A stretch of 64,000 nt of DNA from Facklamia hominis CCUG 36813 (GCF_000301035.1 NZ_JH932292.1:520782-584781); one strand, 5' to 3'. Shown: positions 20,533 through 29,000, counted from the first letter of the stretch. Numbers and translations are program-made. Notes: generated by a model not told the origin, from the letters alone.

Positions 20533-21357
20533 ATGACACAAGCTATCCCATCAATTCATCTCTTCCTGATTTCTGACTCTATCGGTGAAACAGCCCTAAA
20601 AGTTGCCCAGGCTGCTATTGTTCAATTTCCTAGTATAGAGTCAGTATTACACAAATGGGTTTTTATTTCAAAAGATGAGGACCTAAGTTCTTTGAAAAAG
20701 AGTTTAATCGATCATCAAGGCATTGCTCTTCTAACTCTGGCTGACCAAAACCTTGCAGAGGAAATCACTCAATTTTGCCAGACCCATGACTTAGACTATT
20801 TCAATCTACTTCAACCTTTAACACAACTAATTGAAAAACGAACTCTGGTCAAACCTAGCCAAGAAGCTGGAGCCCAACACGAACTGGATGCTGCTTATTT
20901 TAAGCGCATTGAAGCCATGGAATTTGCTAGTAAATACGACGACGGAAACAATCCGTCCATTTTTGATGAAGCCGACATCCTACTACTAGGCATCTCCCGC
21001 ACTTCAAAAACCCCCTTATCCATGTATCTAGCCACCTTAGGCTACAAGGTCACCAATCTCCCTTTGATCCCAGAAAATTCACTTCCCGACTCGCTCTTTA
21101 AAATCGACCGCAAAAAGATCATCGGTCTAACAAATGACCTTGAAATCATTCAAAAATTTAGACAAAAACGCATGGAAGAGTTTGGTATCCAAGGAGCCAG
21201 TCAATACGCTTCCCGCAGTCGTATTCAAGCAGAATTAGACTATGCCGATCAAATATATCAACAACTCGAGTGCCCAGTGATTAATGTTGCTGATCGTTCT
21301 ATCGAAGAAACTGCCCAACTCATCATCCAGGATATGGACAATGCAATCAATCACTGA
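20533..21357 (+). CDS. PPDK regulatory protein family (bifunctional kinase/phosphorylase)
   Basis: A 274-residue DUF299 protein. Family hallmarks: ISDSIGETALKVAQAA near the N-terminus and a P-loop-like GISRTSKTPLSMYLA. Members use ADP to phosphorylate and inactivate pyruvate, phosphate dikinase and also reverse this; no ppdK is in the window, so the target is unseen. The ATG follows AGGAGTGTACTC. The stop overlaps the convergent ABC ATPase gene by 7 nt. Confidence 0.9.
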   Translation: MTQAIPSIHLFLISDSIGETALKVAQAAIVQFPSIESVLHKWVFISKDEDLSSLKKSLIDHQGIALLTLADQNLAEEITQFCQTHDLDYFNLLQPLTQLIEKRTLVKPSQEAGAQHELDAAYFKRIEAMEFASKYDDGNNPSIFDEADILLLGISRTSKTPLSMYLATLGYKVTNLPLIPENSLPDSLFKIDRKKIIGLTNDLEIIQKFRQKRMEEFGIQGASQYASRSRIQAELDYADQIYQQLECPVINVADRSIEETAQLIIQDMDNAINH

Positions 21358-22115
21358 TCCTTTAACCACTCTTGATACAATTGAAGCAAATATGATCGCA
21401 CATCCATATCATATGCCGCATTAAGATTAGAATCAGCCAAACTCTCCTGGATAGGCCCACATGACAGGGCCTGTCCATTTTTTAAAAGCAAAGCATGGCT
21501 ACCATATTTTTTAGCGAGGGACAAGTCATGCACCACTGAAACAATAATCCGGTCACCTTGACCTAACCACTCTTTTAGACCATCATATAAACGTTTTTGA
21601 TAATTAAGATCAATAAAGTTACTGGGTTCATCTAATAACAAAATCGATGGTTCTTGAGCAAAGGCTTGACTCAAGAACACCTTTTGTCGTTCTCCTCCAG
21701 ACAGATTATTCAAAGAATCTCTTCGCTTATGAACAATCCCTGTATCGTTCAAATAATGATTAACGAGTTGCCAATCCTTAGTTGTCAGATTTTTTAAGAA
21801 GCCTTTTAAATAGGGATACCTCCCCAATGCGACCACTTCTTCTACCAAATAATCATGAGAAAGGGACTGAATTTGAGGTAAGAACGCCATGTGCCTAGCT
21901 TTTTCTAGGTTAGAATATGTCTTTAGATCTCGTCCCTTCAAAAAAATGGATCCCCTATAATCCATTTCACCAGAAAGCGCCTTTAAAAAACTTGATTTCC
22001 CAGCACCATTTGGCCCACAAATCATCCACCATTGACCGACCATTAAGTCCAAACTTGCTAACTCAAATAGGACTTGATCTTTTATCTGGATCGATACGTC
22101 TTTACACTCTAACAT
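21351..22115 (-). CDS. FecE/BtuD-type ABC importer, ATP-binding protein
   Basis: A 254-residue ATPase of a siderophore/haem/cobalamin importer. Walker A GPNGAGKSS (about 36-44), signature LSGGERQK, Walker B ILLLDEPSNFIDL and the switch His in VVHDLSLAKKYG are all present. Its start overlaps the permease 3' end by 7 nt. The substrate is more likely an iron complex given the nearby Fur-type regulator, but that is inference. Confidence 0.92.
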   Translation of the reverse strand: MLECKDVSIQIKDQVLFELASLDLMVGQWWMICGPNGAGKSSFLKALSGEMDYRGSIFLKGRDLKTYSNLEKARHMAFLPQIQSLSHDYLVEEVVALGRYPYLKGFLKNLTTKDWQLVNHYLNDTGIVHKRRDSLNNLSGGERQKVFLSQAFAQEPSILLLDEPSNFIDLNYQKRLYDGLKEWLGQGDRIIVSVVHDLSLAKKYGSHALLLKNGQALSCGPIQESLADSNLNAAYDMDVRSYLLQLYQEWLKDQ

Positions 22116-23143
22116 ACGCCACCTCGTGTTCGTTTGACTAATAAATAGAAAAAGATGAGTGTTCCAATAATGGATGTGATAATACCAATCGGAATCTCTA
22201 AAGGACGGATCAAAGTTCGTGCAACCAAATCAGCTACGGCTAAAAAATTCCCCCCTAAAAACAGGCTCACGGCTACCAAATAGCGATGATTCGACCCAAC
22301 AATCATTCGACTCATATGAGGAATAATCAAGCCCACAAAGGCAATTGATCCCGCTACCGCCACACTCAAGCCTACCTGAATCGAAACTAAGATTAATAAA
22401 AGTAGACGGACACGATAAACATTGACCCCTAGATTACGAGCCTGCTCCCCTCCTAAAGCAAGAGCATTCAGGTCTTGGCTATAACGATAAAGAAACAACA
22501 CATTAATCACTAAAGCAAAGGCTAAAATGCAAGCATCATGATAAGTTGTCGCAGATAGCGAACCAAGTGTCCAAAATACTAAGGTTTGCAGCTGATCTTT
22601 GGCTAACAAAAGCAATAAATTTAATCCCGCAGAAACTAACATTGAGAAAATAATTCCTACTAAAATTAAACTTTGATGGCTTAGTCGTTGATCAAACAAA
22701 CGAGTAAAGGTCAAGACAAGTAACAAGGAAATAAAAGCAAAAGTTGCAGCTAAGATAAAACGACTATCAAATTGATACACAGAAAAATGAGGAAAATAAA
22801 GAATCGCTAATCCAGCTCCTAAAGCAGCTCCAGAAGAAACCCCTAATGTAGACCCGTCTGCCAAGGGGTTTTTTAATAAACTCTGCATGGTCAGCCCAGC
22901 CAATGATAAGCCTGCTCCAATCAAAAAAGCATTCAATATACGCGGCAAACGAACCGCTAAAATAATCGTCTGATTGGATGGATTTAAACCGCTCCACTCC
23001 TCTTTGAAAAGGGAAACCAGAGAAAGGTAAACCTGGTGAAATGAGATAGATACAGATCCCCACACTAAACAAAGCCCAAGGATCATCAAACTGATCATTG
23101 GGCCTAGGATCCAAATTAAGAGGAGCCGTTTATTTTTCTTCAT
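22109..23143 (-). CDS. FecCD-type ABC importer permease
   Basis: A 344-residue permease with about ten membrane helices. FecCD motifs include RLPRILNAFLIGAGLSLAG, GSTLGVSSGAALGA and GLIIPHMSRMIVG, the coupling region to the ATPase. The start overlaps the end of the binding-protein gene. ATG 23143 is used; no strong Shine-Dalgarno is visible, so coupling to the upstream gene is likely. A family homodimer would form the channel. Confidence 0.92.
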   Translation of the reverse strand: MKKNKRLLLIWILGPMISLMILGLCLVWGSVSISFHQVYLSLVSLFKEEWSGLNPSNQTIILAVRLPRILNAFLIGAGLSLAGLTMQSLLKNPLADGSTLGVSSGAALGAGLAILYFPHFSVYQFDSRFILAATFAFISLLLVLTFTRLFDQRLSHQSLILVGIIFSMLVSAGLNLLLLLAKDQLQTLVFWTLGSLSATTYHDACILAFALVINVLFLYRYSQDLNALALGGEQARNLGVNVYRVRLLLLILVSIQVGLSVAVAGSIAFVGLIIPHMSRMIVGSNHRYLVAVSLFLGGNFLAVADLVARTLIRPLEIPIGIITSIIGTLIFFYLLVKRTRGGVC

Positions 23144-24053
23144 ATACAAATTCATACAAGGACTTCATAGCATCTACTAAACGAGGTCCTGGACGTGTAA
23201 AGGAGGAATTATCAGCTGCAAAGACTTTTTTATCTTTAACAGCTGCCACATCTGCCCAAGCTTCACGACCTAAAATTTCGTCAACGGCTGATGGCGCCCC
23301 TTCATCCATCGGCATAAAGCTCGTTACAATGTATGATGGATTTAACTTCAAGACCTGTTCCTCAGAGACTTCAACGAAGCCATCTTGATCCTTAAAAATG
23401 TTATCTAATCCTAATAAGTTACCTAATTCATCCATGAAGGTATTCTTACCAGCAGTCCATAAACCAAATTCAATTGGAGAAATTTCATAATAGACTGAAT
23501 TTGAATCGAGGTTCTTTTGACTGGCTTTGTCTTGATATTCTTTAAAAGAAGCTTTCATATCTTCAATTAATTGACTGGCTTCATCTTCATGTCCAACTAA
23601 TTGTCCTAATAACTCAATCGAATGATACACTTCCTCGATCGTTTGAGCGTCTGTGATAAAGACTTTAATGCCTAAATCTTCCAACTGCTTTAATTGATCT
23701 TCACTTAAAGACATCTTGGAAGCAATTACTAATTGAGGATCTTTAGCGATAATTTCTTCCACGTTCATTTCTTGACCCGTTGTAATGGATGGAATAGATT
23801 CTACCTTATCTGCAGGATAATCCACGTAATCTCCACGTGCAATAATTGTATCCCCCGCACCAATTGCGAATAAGATTTCAGCATCAGACGGCATTAAGGT
23901 TACGACTTTATCTACTTTTCCTTCTTCTAAAACAAGCTCTCGACCTGCCATATCTTCAATGGTTAACTCTTCTGCCGAAACTGGACTCGTCAAGAACAAG
24001 GTTAAACATAGAAAAGCTAGTAACAATTGCCATTTCAATAATCTTTTTTTCAT
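23130..24053 (-). CDS. Iron/cobalamin-type substrate-binding protein, no lipobox
   Basis: A 307-residue BtuF/FepB-like periplasmic-binding-fold protein (helical backbone domain; TLMPSDAEILFAIGAG and DPQLVIASK are typical). The signal peptide (1-27) ends SPVSA/EE, a signal-peptidase I site. There is no Leu-x-x-Cys lipobox, although Gram-positive binding proteins are normally lipoproteins. The only nearby Cys (FLCL) is inside the hydrophobic core. How it stays near the permease is unclear. First gene of the three-gene importer; ATG follows AAAAAAGGAGATG. Confidence 0.9.
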   Translation of the reverse strand: MKKRLLKWQLLLAFLCLTLFLTSPVSAEELTIEDMAGRELVLEEGKVDKVVTLMPSDAEILFAIGAGDTIIARGDYVDYPADKVESIPSITTGQEMNVEEIIAKDPQLVIASKMSLSEDQLKQLEDLGIKVFITDAQTIEEVYHSIELLGQLVGHEDEASQLIEDMKASFKEYQDKASQKNLDSNSVYYEISPIEFGLWTAGKNTFMDELGNLLGLDNIFKDQDGFVEVSEEQVLKLNPSYIVTSFMPMDEGAPSAVDEILGREAWADVAAVKDKKVFAADNSSFTRPGPRLVDAMKSLYEFVYEEK

Positions 24054-24074
24054 AAGACATCTCCTTTTTTAAAA

Positions 24075-24117
24075 ATTTATCACACAAATTATAACATTTA
24101 TTCCAATAATTTGCTAA
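24075..24117 (-). promoter_or_regulatory. Promoter of the iron-type importer operon
   Basis: Minus-strand -10 TATAAT (24088-24093) with TTAGCA (24112-24117) at 18 bp as -35; it overlaps the 3' end of the Crp/Fnr gene. GTGTGATAAAT, reading toward the gene, lies at or just after the predicted start site (24075-24085) and could be an operator. Confidence 0.5.
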
Positions 24118-24796
24118 AGTATTTCCAATCTTTATAGATTATATTTTGACGAGTAAAATCTAATTTTCCTTCTTCCCGTAACTCCTTAACGACTTTACCA
24201 GCGGTCTCACGCGTCGTCCCTGCCACACTAGCTAATTCCATAATCGTTAAGGGATGCGGGATAATCACATGATCCGGCATAAATTTGCCCATATCATACA
24301 TCCAAATAGCCAATGTTTGAATAACTCGCATGGTTGCACTAGGAATCGCCGTCATTTGTACCCGTTTTTCTAAATAATATTGAATATCCGTTAAGTTACT
24401 ATAAACATAGGCCAATTGTTCACTATTTGAACGAACAATATCCTCCATTAATTTCTTTGGAATATAAAACAAATCAACATCTGTGACAGCAATCGCATCA
24501 TAAATATGTTCACTACGATTCATAAACTCGGCGTAAGGGAAAAAACTCTCTTCACCCACATAATCCAAATAGCGATAATCGCCACTCGCATCTTCTCTCT
24601 CCAAACGAACTAACCCTTTAAAATTAAAATAAGAATAGATAATCGGATCCTCTCGAAAGAAAATATACTGTCCTTTAGAAATATGATGAAATAAAGCCGA
24701 AGAAGTAATTTGATTAGCTTGTTCTAAAGTCAGACGAGAAAAAAAGTCATAGTCTTCTAATTGTTCAACATAACGCTCCAAATCTCGGTTAACCAT
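24098..24796 (-). CDS. Crp/Fnr-family transcriptional regulator (ArcR-like candidate)
   Basis: A 232-residue regulator: cyclic-nucleotide-binding-fold domain (about 15-135), dimerisation helix, then a winged helix (about 170-225) with LASVAGTTRETAGKVVKELREEG as recognition region. No Cys cluster for an FeS cluster is visible, so it is not a classic Fnr. Lactobacillales ArcR/Flp proteins of this type activate arginine deiminase genes and anaerobic metabolism. The arc operon 11 kb away and pflBA are plausible targets, by inference. Promoter TTGAAA-N17-CATAAT at 24878-24906. Confidence 0.85.
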   Translation of the reverse strand: MVNRDLERYVEQLEDYDFFSRLTLEQANQITSSALFHHISKGQYIFFREDPIIYSYFNFKGLVRLEREDASGDYRYLDYVGEESFFPYAEFMNRSEHIYDAIAVTDVDLFYIPKKLMEDIVRSNSEQLAYVYSNLTDIQYYLEKRVQMTAIPSATMRVIQTLAIWMYDMGKFMPDHVIIPHPLTIMELASVAGTTRETAGKVVKELREEGKLDFTRQNIIYKDWKYFSKLLE

Positions 24797-24877
24797 ATAA
24801 GCCCCCTCTCATTCATTAATACTGCCTTACACAAGGACAAAGCAGCCTATCACGTGTCCTTTTCATGTCATACGTTC

Positions 24878-24906
24878 ATTATGTCATGATTCTGACTTTC
24901 TTTCAA
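24878..24906 (-). promoter_or_regulatory. Crp/Fnr gene promoter
   Basis: Minus-strand -35 TTGAAA (24901-24906), 17-bp spacer, -10 CATAAT (24878-24883). The leader of about 75 nt contains a 7-bp inverted repeat AAGGACA/TGTCCTT. Confidence 0.6.
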
Positions 24907-24957
24907 GATAAAAGCGATTAAACATTATAATCGATGAGCAAGTATCAATAAGATTTT

Positions 24958-24975
24958 AATATAAACGTTTATATT
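24958..24975. promoter_or_regulatory. 18-bp perfect palindrome, cre-like operator candidate
   Basis: AATATAAACGTTTATATT is a perfect 18-bp palindrome centred on AAACGTTT. It matches the CcpA cre consensus at about 12 of 14 positions. It lies about 55 bp upstream of the Crp/Fnr promoter and upstream of no other start. Confidence 0.45.
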
Positions 24976-25042
24976 TCACTTATTTTTAATGTTAGGCACA
25001 AACGTGCTTTTCCTTCTAGTTATCTTTTATCTAGTAAATCAT

Positions 25043-25071
25043 AAGATCCAGGGAAACCTGCCCTGGATCTT
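25043..25071. terminator. Hairpin terminator downstream of ABC exporter pair 2
   Basis: AAGATCCAGGG and CCCTGGATCTT form a perfect 11-bp stem with a 7-nt loop. The T-tract is short in both directions. Confidence 0.6.
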
Positions 25072-25113
25072 TAATTTAACATTATTAAGACTAATCGACG
25101 TTAGACCTATTTT

Positions 25114-26868
25114 TCATAATGATTGAGCCATCTGAGTCTGCTTATTGTAGATATCAGCATAAAAGCCATCTAATTCCAATAAACTTTGATGATCTCCCCG
25201 TTCAACAATCTGCCCTTTATCCAAGACCAATATTAAATCAGCATGGAGAATCGTTGATAGACGATGTGCAATGATGAAGGTGGTTCTTCCTTCTTGCAAG
25301 ACCTTCATGGCATTTTGAATGATCCTTTCGGTCTGGGTATCAATATGTGAAGTAGCCTCGTCTAATACTAAAATTTTTGGATCATTTACCAGTGTTCTGG
25401 CAAAAGCAATGAGTTGCCGTTCTCCCGAAGATAAGGACTGCCCTCGCTCTGCAAGTGGAGTATGTATTCCTTGATCAAGCTTAGCAAGCAAAGGGCCTCC
25501 TCCTACTCTTCTAAGCGCCTCCACTAATTGGTCATCCGTTAGTTCTTGATGATAACGGCGAATATTTTCTGCAACCGTCCCAGTAAACAAATAGGGTTCT
25601 TGTAAGACAATGCCCATTTGATCCCGAACACTCTCTCTGGAAAAATCTTTAATATCTTGTCCATCAATAAGAATTCTCCCTCTTTGAGGATCATAAAATC
25701 GCATCAATAAATTCATTAACGACGACTTACCAGATCCTGTCGTGCCCACCAAGGCGACCGTTTGCCCAGACTTCACCCTAAAGTTAATCTCCTTTAAAAC
25801 TGGATGGTTCGCTTGATAAGCAAAACAGACATGATCGAAAACAACAGAACCTTCTTGCATCTGAAAGATTGAGTCAGGGTCTTCCTCAACTTGACTATCC
25901 AAAAGTTCAAAAACACGATGGGCAGCTACTAAGGCCTGCTGAAGAGAAACATTCATATAGACCATGTTGGTCAAAGGATCAAAGAGCATCATAATATAAT
26001 TCATCACTAAATAGAATTTACCCACCGAATAAACCAGGTTCCCCTGAGTATTAACTGCCATAATATAGGCGATGAAACAAACCATCACCATGATCTTAAT
26101 AAAATTCGACAATGACCATTCAAGAGTCGCTTCAATCTTTAAATATTTTAAGCGATTGGTCAACCATGACTGACTTAATTTAGAAAATTGCTCTTCCACA
26201 TGCTCTTCCTGATTGAAAGACTGAATTAACGAAATACCTTGGACTAATTCACTGGTAGCTGAATTAATCTCACTACTTGACTCACGGTCATACTGATTAA
26301 TTGGCTTAACTAATTTGGAATAAAACTGCTGCCAATAAATAAAAACAGGGATTAAGATCAATAAGGGAATGGCGATTCGATAATCGGTATAAAATAATGC
26401 CAAATATGCCCCAATAACCTTGGTAAAGTTCAATAAAATCTGAGTTGAAAAGGTCTGATAAAACTTCAAGCGAATCGTCTCCGTATCATTTACAATTCGC
26501 GAAGCAATTTTACCAGCCGGCTTATCATCAAAAAAAGAGACCGGTAAGGACTGCATACGGGCATAGGCTTGGTCACGCATCCAGCGAACAATGCGATTAG
26601 ACCCAATTCCGGTTAACACACGGCTCAAATAGGATAAAGTGACTGCTAGCAGGGAAAGGATTAAATAGATTGTTAGTAACTGCAGCACTTTACTTGTTTC
26701 AAAAGATCCTTTGCTTTGAATCATTTGGGTCAAATAATCTAACAAATCAGAAATTAATCTAGGACAATAATAGAGTAAAATGGTTGATATAATCAACAAT
26801 GTAATACCTAACAAGAATAAAAGCCATTCTTGTTTAATAGCTAATAATAACCGCTTAAATTCCTTCAT
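25114..26868 (-). CDS. Heterodimeric ABC exporter subunit, canonical-site half (BmrD/LmrD-like)
   Basis: A 584-residue exporter half with six membrane helices (about 15-310) and an ATPase domain. Walker A ALVGTTGSGKSS lies at about 373-384, the signature is LSSGE (479-483) and Walker B VLDEATS (501-507) has the catalytic Glu. The atypical signature paired with a canonical Walker B complements the upstream partner's LSGGQ/ILDD set, as in BmrCD and LmrCD. Its start overlaps the partner by 14 nt. Its expression should depend on the leader attenuator at 28.6-28.8 kb. Confidence 0.92.
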   Translation of the reverse strand: MKEFKRLLLAIKQEWLLFLLGITLLIISTILLYYCPRLISDLLDYLTQMIQSKGSFETSKVLQLLTIYLILSLLAVTLSYLSRVLTGIGSNRIVRWMRDQAYARMQSLPVSFFDDKPAGKIASRIVNDTETIRLKFYQTFSTQILLNFTKVIGAYLALFYTDYRIAIPLLILIPVFIYWQQFYSKLVKPINQYDRESSSEINSATSELVQGISLIQSFNQEEHVEEQFSKLSQSWLTNRLKYLKIEATLEWSLSNFIKIMVMVCFIAYIMAVNTQGNLVYSVGKFYLVMNYIMMLFDPLTNMVYMNVSLQQALVAAHRVFELLDSQVEEDPDSIFQMQEGSVVFDHVCFAYQANHPVLKEINFRVKSGQTVALVGTTGSGKSSLMNLLMRFYDPQRGRILIDGQDIKDFSRESVRDQMGIVLQEPYLFTGTVAENIRRYHQELTDDQLVEALRRVGGGPLLAKLDQGIHTPLAERGQSLSSGERQLIAFARTLVNDPKILVLDEATSHIDTQTERIIQNAMKVLQEGRTTFIIAHRLSTILHADLILVLDKGQIVERGDHQSLLELDGFYADIYNKQTQMAQSL

Positions 26869-28597
26869 TCACTTTTCCTCCCATCTGCTGCAAATGATAC
26901 TGATCTGCGTACCATCCAGGCTGATTCTGCAATTCTATCGGCGTTCCCTCCTGGATGATGCGCCCTTGATCCAAAACAATAATATAATCAGCAGCTTGGA
27001 CAGCTGAAAGTCGATGGGTCACAATTAGATTAGTTTGCCCAGAGCGAAGTTCATGAATATGATTAATAATCGTACGCTCTGTATTAGCATCGACGGCAGA
27101 CAGGGCATCATCTAAAATAAGAATCGGAGCTTTAGCGATTAATGCACGAGCAATAGCCAAACGCTGCTTTTGTCCTCCTGATAAGGCCACGCCCTTTTCA
27201 CCGACTAAGGTCTCTAAGCCCTGACTCAGTTGATCAATATCCTTAGCTAAATCGGCTGCCTGAAGAACCTGACCCAAGTCTTGCTCTGTGGCTGTAGGAT
27301 TTGAAAAGAGAATATTCTCTTTAACCGATTGAGAAAACAAGAAGTGTTCCTGAGGCACATAAGCAAATTGCTGGCTTAAGGATTGAAGATCATAGTCTTC
27401 AATCGCTTGCCCATTAATCAACAACCGTCCCTGATTACCGACCGGCCATTGTCTTAATAATTGCCGGATGAGTGTTGTCTTTCCACTTCCCGTTTTTCCG
27501 ACGATGCCCAGAGTTTCTCCTTCCTTCAAGGTGACTTGAATATCTCTCAGACTTGGCTGAGATTGAAGTGGATATTTAAAGCCATAATTTTGCCATTCAA
27601 TGGAATGTATCTGGTCTAGTTTAAGCGATCCCGACTTGGAGAGATGATCCTGTGTTTCTTCAAGCTCACGAATTTTACGATATGCAACTCGACCTTGTTG
27701 TATATCTGAAAAAATACTTGCAATATCCCAAATCGAATAATTAAGCATCGTTAGATAAAGTTGAAAAGAAACCAACATCCCCAAAGTCACTTCACCCCTT
27801 TGTAATAATTGAGCACCATAGCCCATTCCAATAACCATGGCAATTGCTGAAAAGAGACTTGCCGCTTGATTATAAAGCCCAGTGATTTTGATATATGCAT
27901 TATTACTTTGATTCACTGCTGCAGTTTTTTCTTTAAAATGAAATAGTTCCTCCTCTGCCTTAGACGTCGTACGAATAACACGGACACCTTCCACCACCTC
28001 CAACACCTGATCATTCAAGTGTGTAACAGATTCTCGCATCGTTTCATAACTTTTTTCTACTTTACTTGTTAGAAAATACATGATTACCCCATAAATTAAT
28101 AAAGGTATTAAACTTAAAAGCGTCAACTTCCATGAAATGAAGCCTATCATTAGCACCATCAGAGTAATAATTGTCACGCCATCTAAGACAACAGCCATAA
28201 AGAACCATGCCATAACATAACCAATCGTTGGTATATCTTCCGTCATTCGCGTCATGAGGTCTCCTGAACGAAATTGTTCATAAAAAGAACTTCTCATAGC
28301 TAAAAGTCGTTTAAAGATCTTGATTCGAATGTGATGAATCAAAGAAAAACTTTCACCAAACACTAAATACATTAAGACGGCATTGCCAATATAAGCAATC
28401 GCTGCTGCCATAAACAGAGCAAACAAAAAAGCGAATCCTATTTTTTGAGTAAGCCCCCCTGCAACCATCTTATCAATGAATATTTGAATGATATAGGTAG
28501 GAGCCAATTCTGCAATCGCAGTAATAATAATTGCTACAAATGCTATAGAAAACTTTTTTGAATGCTTACGAATCGTTTCTAAATATAAACTAAACAT
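26855..28597 (-). CDS. Heterodimeric ABC exporter subunit, degenerate-site half (BmrC/LmrC-like)
   Basis: A 580-residue exporter half: membrane domain (about 15-305) and ATPase domain with Walker A GIVGKTGSGKTT (364-375), LSGGQ (473-477) and Walker B LILDD (493-497), where Asp replaces the catalytic Glu. It is the degenerate partner of the following 584-residue half. It is preceded by a promoter, a 23-codon leader ORF and a terminator, the layout known for B. subtilis bmrB-bmrCD, where translation of the leader controls readthrough. Drug export is likely but not proven. Confidence 0.92.
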   Translation of the reverse strand: MFSLYLETIRKHSKKFSIAFVAIIITAIAELAPTYIIQIFIDKMVAGGLTQKIGFAFLFALFMAAAIAYIGNAVLMYLVFGESFSLIHHIRIKIFKRLLAMRSSFYEQFRSGDLMTRMTEDIPTIGYVMAWFFMAVVLDGVTIITLMVLMIGFISWKLTLLSLIPLLIYGVIMYFLTSKVEKSYETMRESVTHLNDQVLEVVEGVRVIRTTSKAEEELFHFKEKTAAVNQSNNAYIKITGLYNQAASLFSAIAMVIGMGYGAQLLQRGEVTLGMLVSFQLYLTMLNYSIWDIASIFSDIQQGRVAYRKIRELEETQDHLSKSGSLKLDQIHSIEWQNYGFKYPLQSQPSLRDIQVTLKEGETLGIVGKTGSGKTTLIRQLLRQWPVGNQGRLLINGQAIEDYDLQSLSQQFAYVPQEHFLFSQSVKENILFSNPTATEQDLGQVLQAADLAKDIDQLSQGLETLVGEKGVALSGGQKQRLAIARALIAKAPILILDDALSAVDANTERTIINHIHELRSGQTNLIVTHRLSAVQAADYIIVLDQGRIIQEGTPIELQNQPGWYADQYHLQQMGGKVNEGI

Positions 28598-28625
28598 TGT
28601 AACCTCATTTCTATTTTAAACACAC

Positions 28626-28680
28626 AAAAACGCCTCTCCTATCGTCCATGATAAAAGAAGCGTCATAAATTGCATCGCTC
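28626..28680 (-). terminator. Attenuator hairpin upstream of ABC exporter pair 2
   Basis: On the minus strand ACGCTTCTTTTATC (28650-28663) pairs over 14 bp, with G-U pairs, with GATAGGAGAGGCGT (28630-28643) around a 6-nt loop, then TTTTT. A competing stem GAGCG (28676-28680) with CGCTT (28658-28662) would break the terminator. It lies between the leader peptide stop and the exporter ATG. Confidence 0.75.
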
Positions 28681-28700
28681 GCTGAAGACAGTCACTTATC

Positions 28701-28772
28701 TCAGCCTAATTCTACCATTTTCAAAGGAGTATTATACATTAAACGATCTAGTAATTTTATAATGGTTCCCAT
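28701..28772 (-). CDS. Putative 23-residue leader peptide controlling the ABC exporter
   Basis: A 23-codon ORF, starting MGTIIKLLDR and ending LKMVELG, with ribosome site AAAGGAGTG 7 nt ahead of its ATG. It begins about 30 nt after a strong promoter and ends just before a hairpin (GCTGA/TCAGC, including its own stop codon) and the attenuator. Position and size fit a regulatory leader peptide, comparable in role to BmrB of B. subtilis, though no sequence relation is claimed. Slowed translation, for example by a ribosome-targeting antibiotic, would shift the RNA to the antiterminated form. Confidence 0.65.
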   Translation of the reverse strand: MGTIIKLLDRLMYNTPLKMVELG

Positions 28773-28808
28773 CGTTAACACTCCTTTCTATGTTGATTTA
28801 TATGTTTA

Positions 28809-28837
28809 ATAATAGACCTATATGAAAGCCTTGTCAA
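28809..28837 (-). promoter_or_regulatory. Promoter of leader peptide and ABC exporter pair 2
   Basis: Minus-strand consensus -35 TTGACA (28832-28837), 17-bp spacer, -10 TATTAT (28809-28814). Transcription would start near 28802, about 205 nt ahead of the first exporter gene. Confidence 0.85.
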
Positions 28838-28872
28838 TTGTTATTTTTGGCTATTATTAAAAGTACCCAAAG

Positions 28873-28959
28873 TAAAAAAAATCCTCTTGCAAGCGATAGA
28901 GTAGAATGTGTCAGCTATTAATAGCTATTGATTCCACCCCAGCAAAATTGCAAAAGGAC
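28873..28959 (-). terminator. Long compound hairpin with U8 tract downstream of argS
   Basis: An 11-bp closing stem TCCTTTTGCAA/TTGCAAGAGGA (28949-28959 with 28882-28892) encloses a second stem GTGGAAT/ATTCTAC and a third AGCTA/TAGCT, and is followed by eight U residues. It is much longer than an ordinary terminator. It could be the argS terminator or a small structured RNA. Confidence 0.65.
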
Positions 28960-29000
28960 TTATTATATTCTAAATGTTTAACAAACTAACTAATCATCCA

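Noticed and set aside
24061..24120. Fur box upstream of the iron-type binding protein
   Set aside because: No 7-1-7 type TGATAAT-N-ATTATCA palindrome can be found, only loosely AT-rich sequence.
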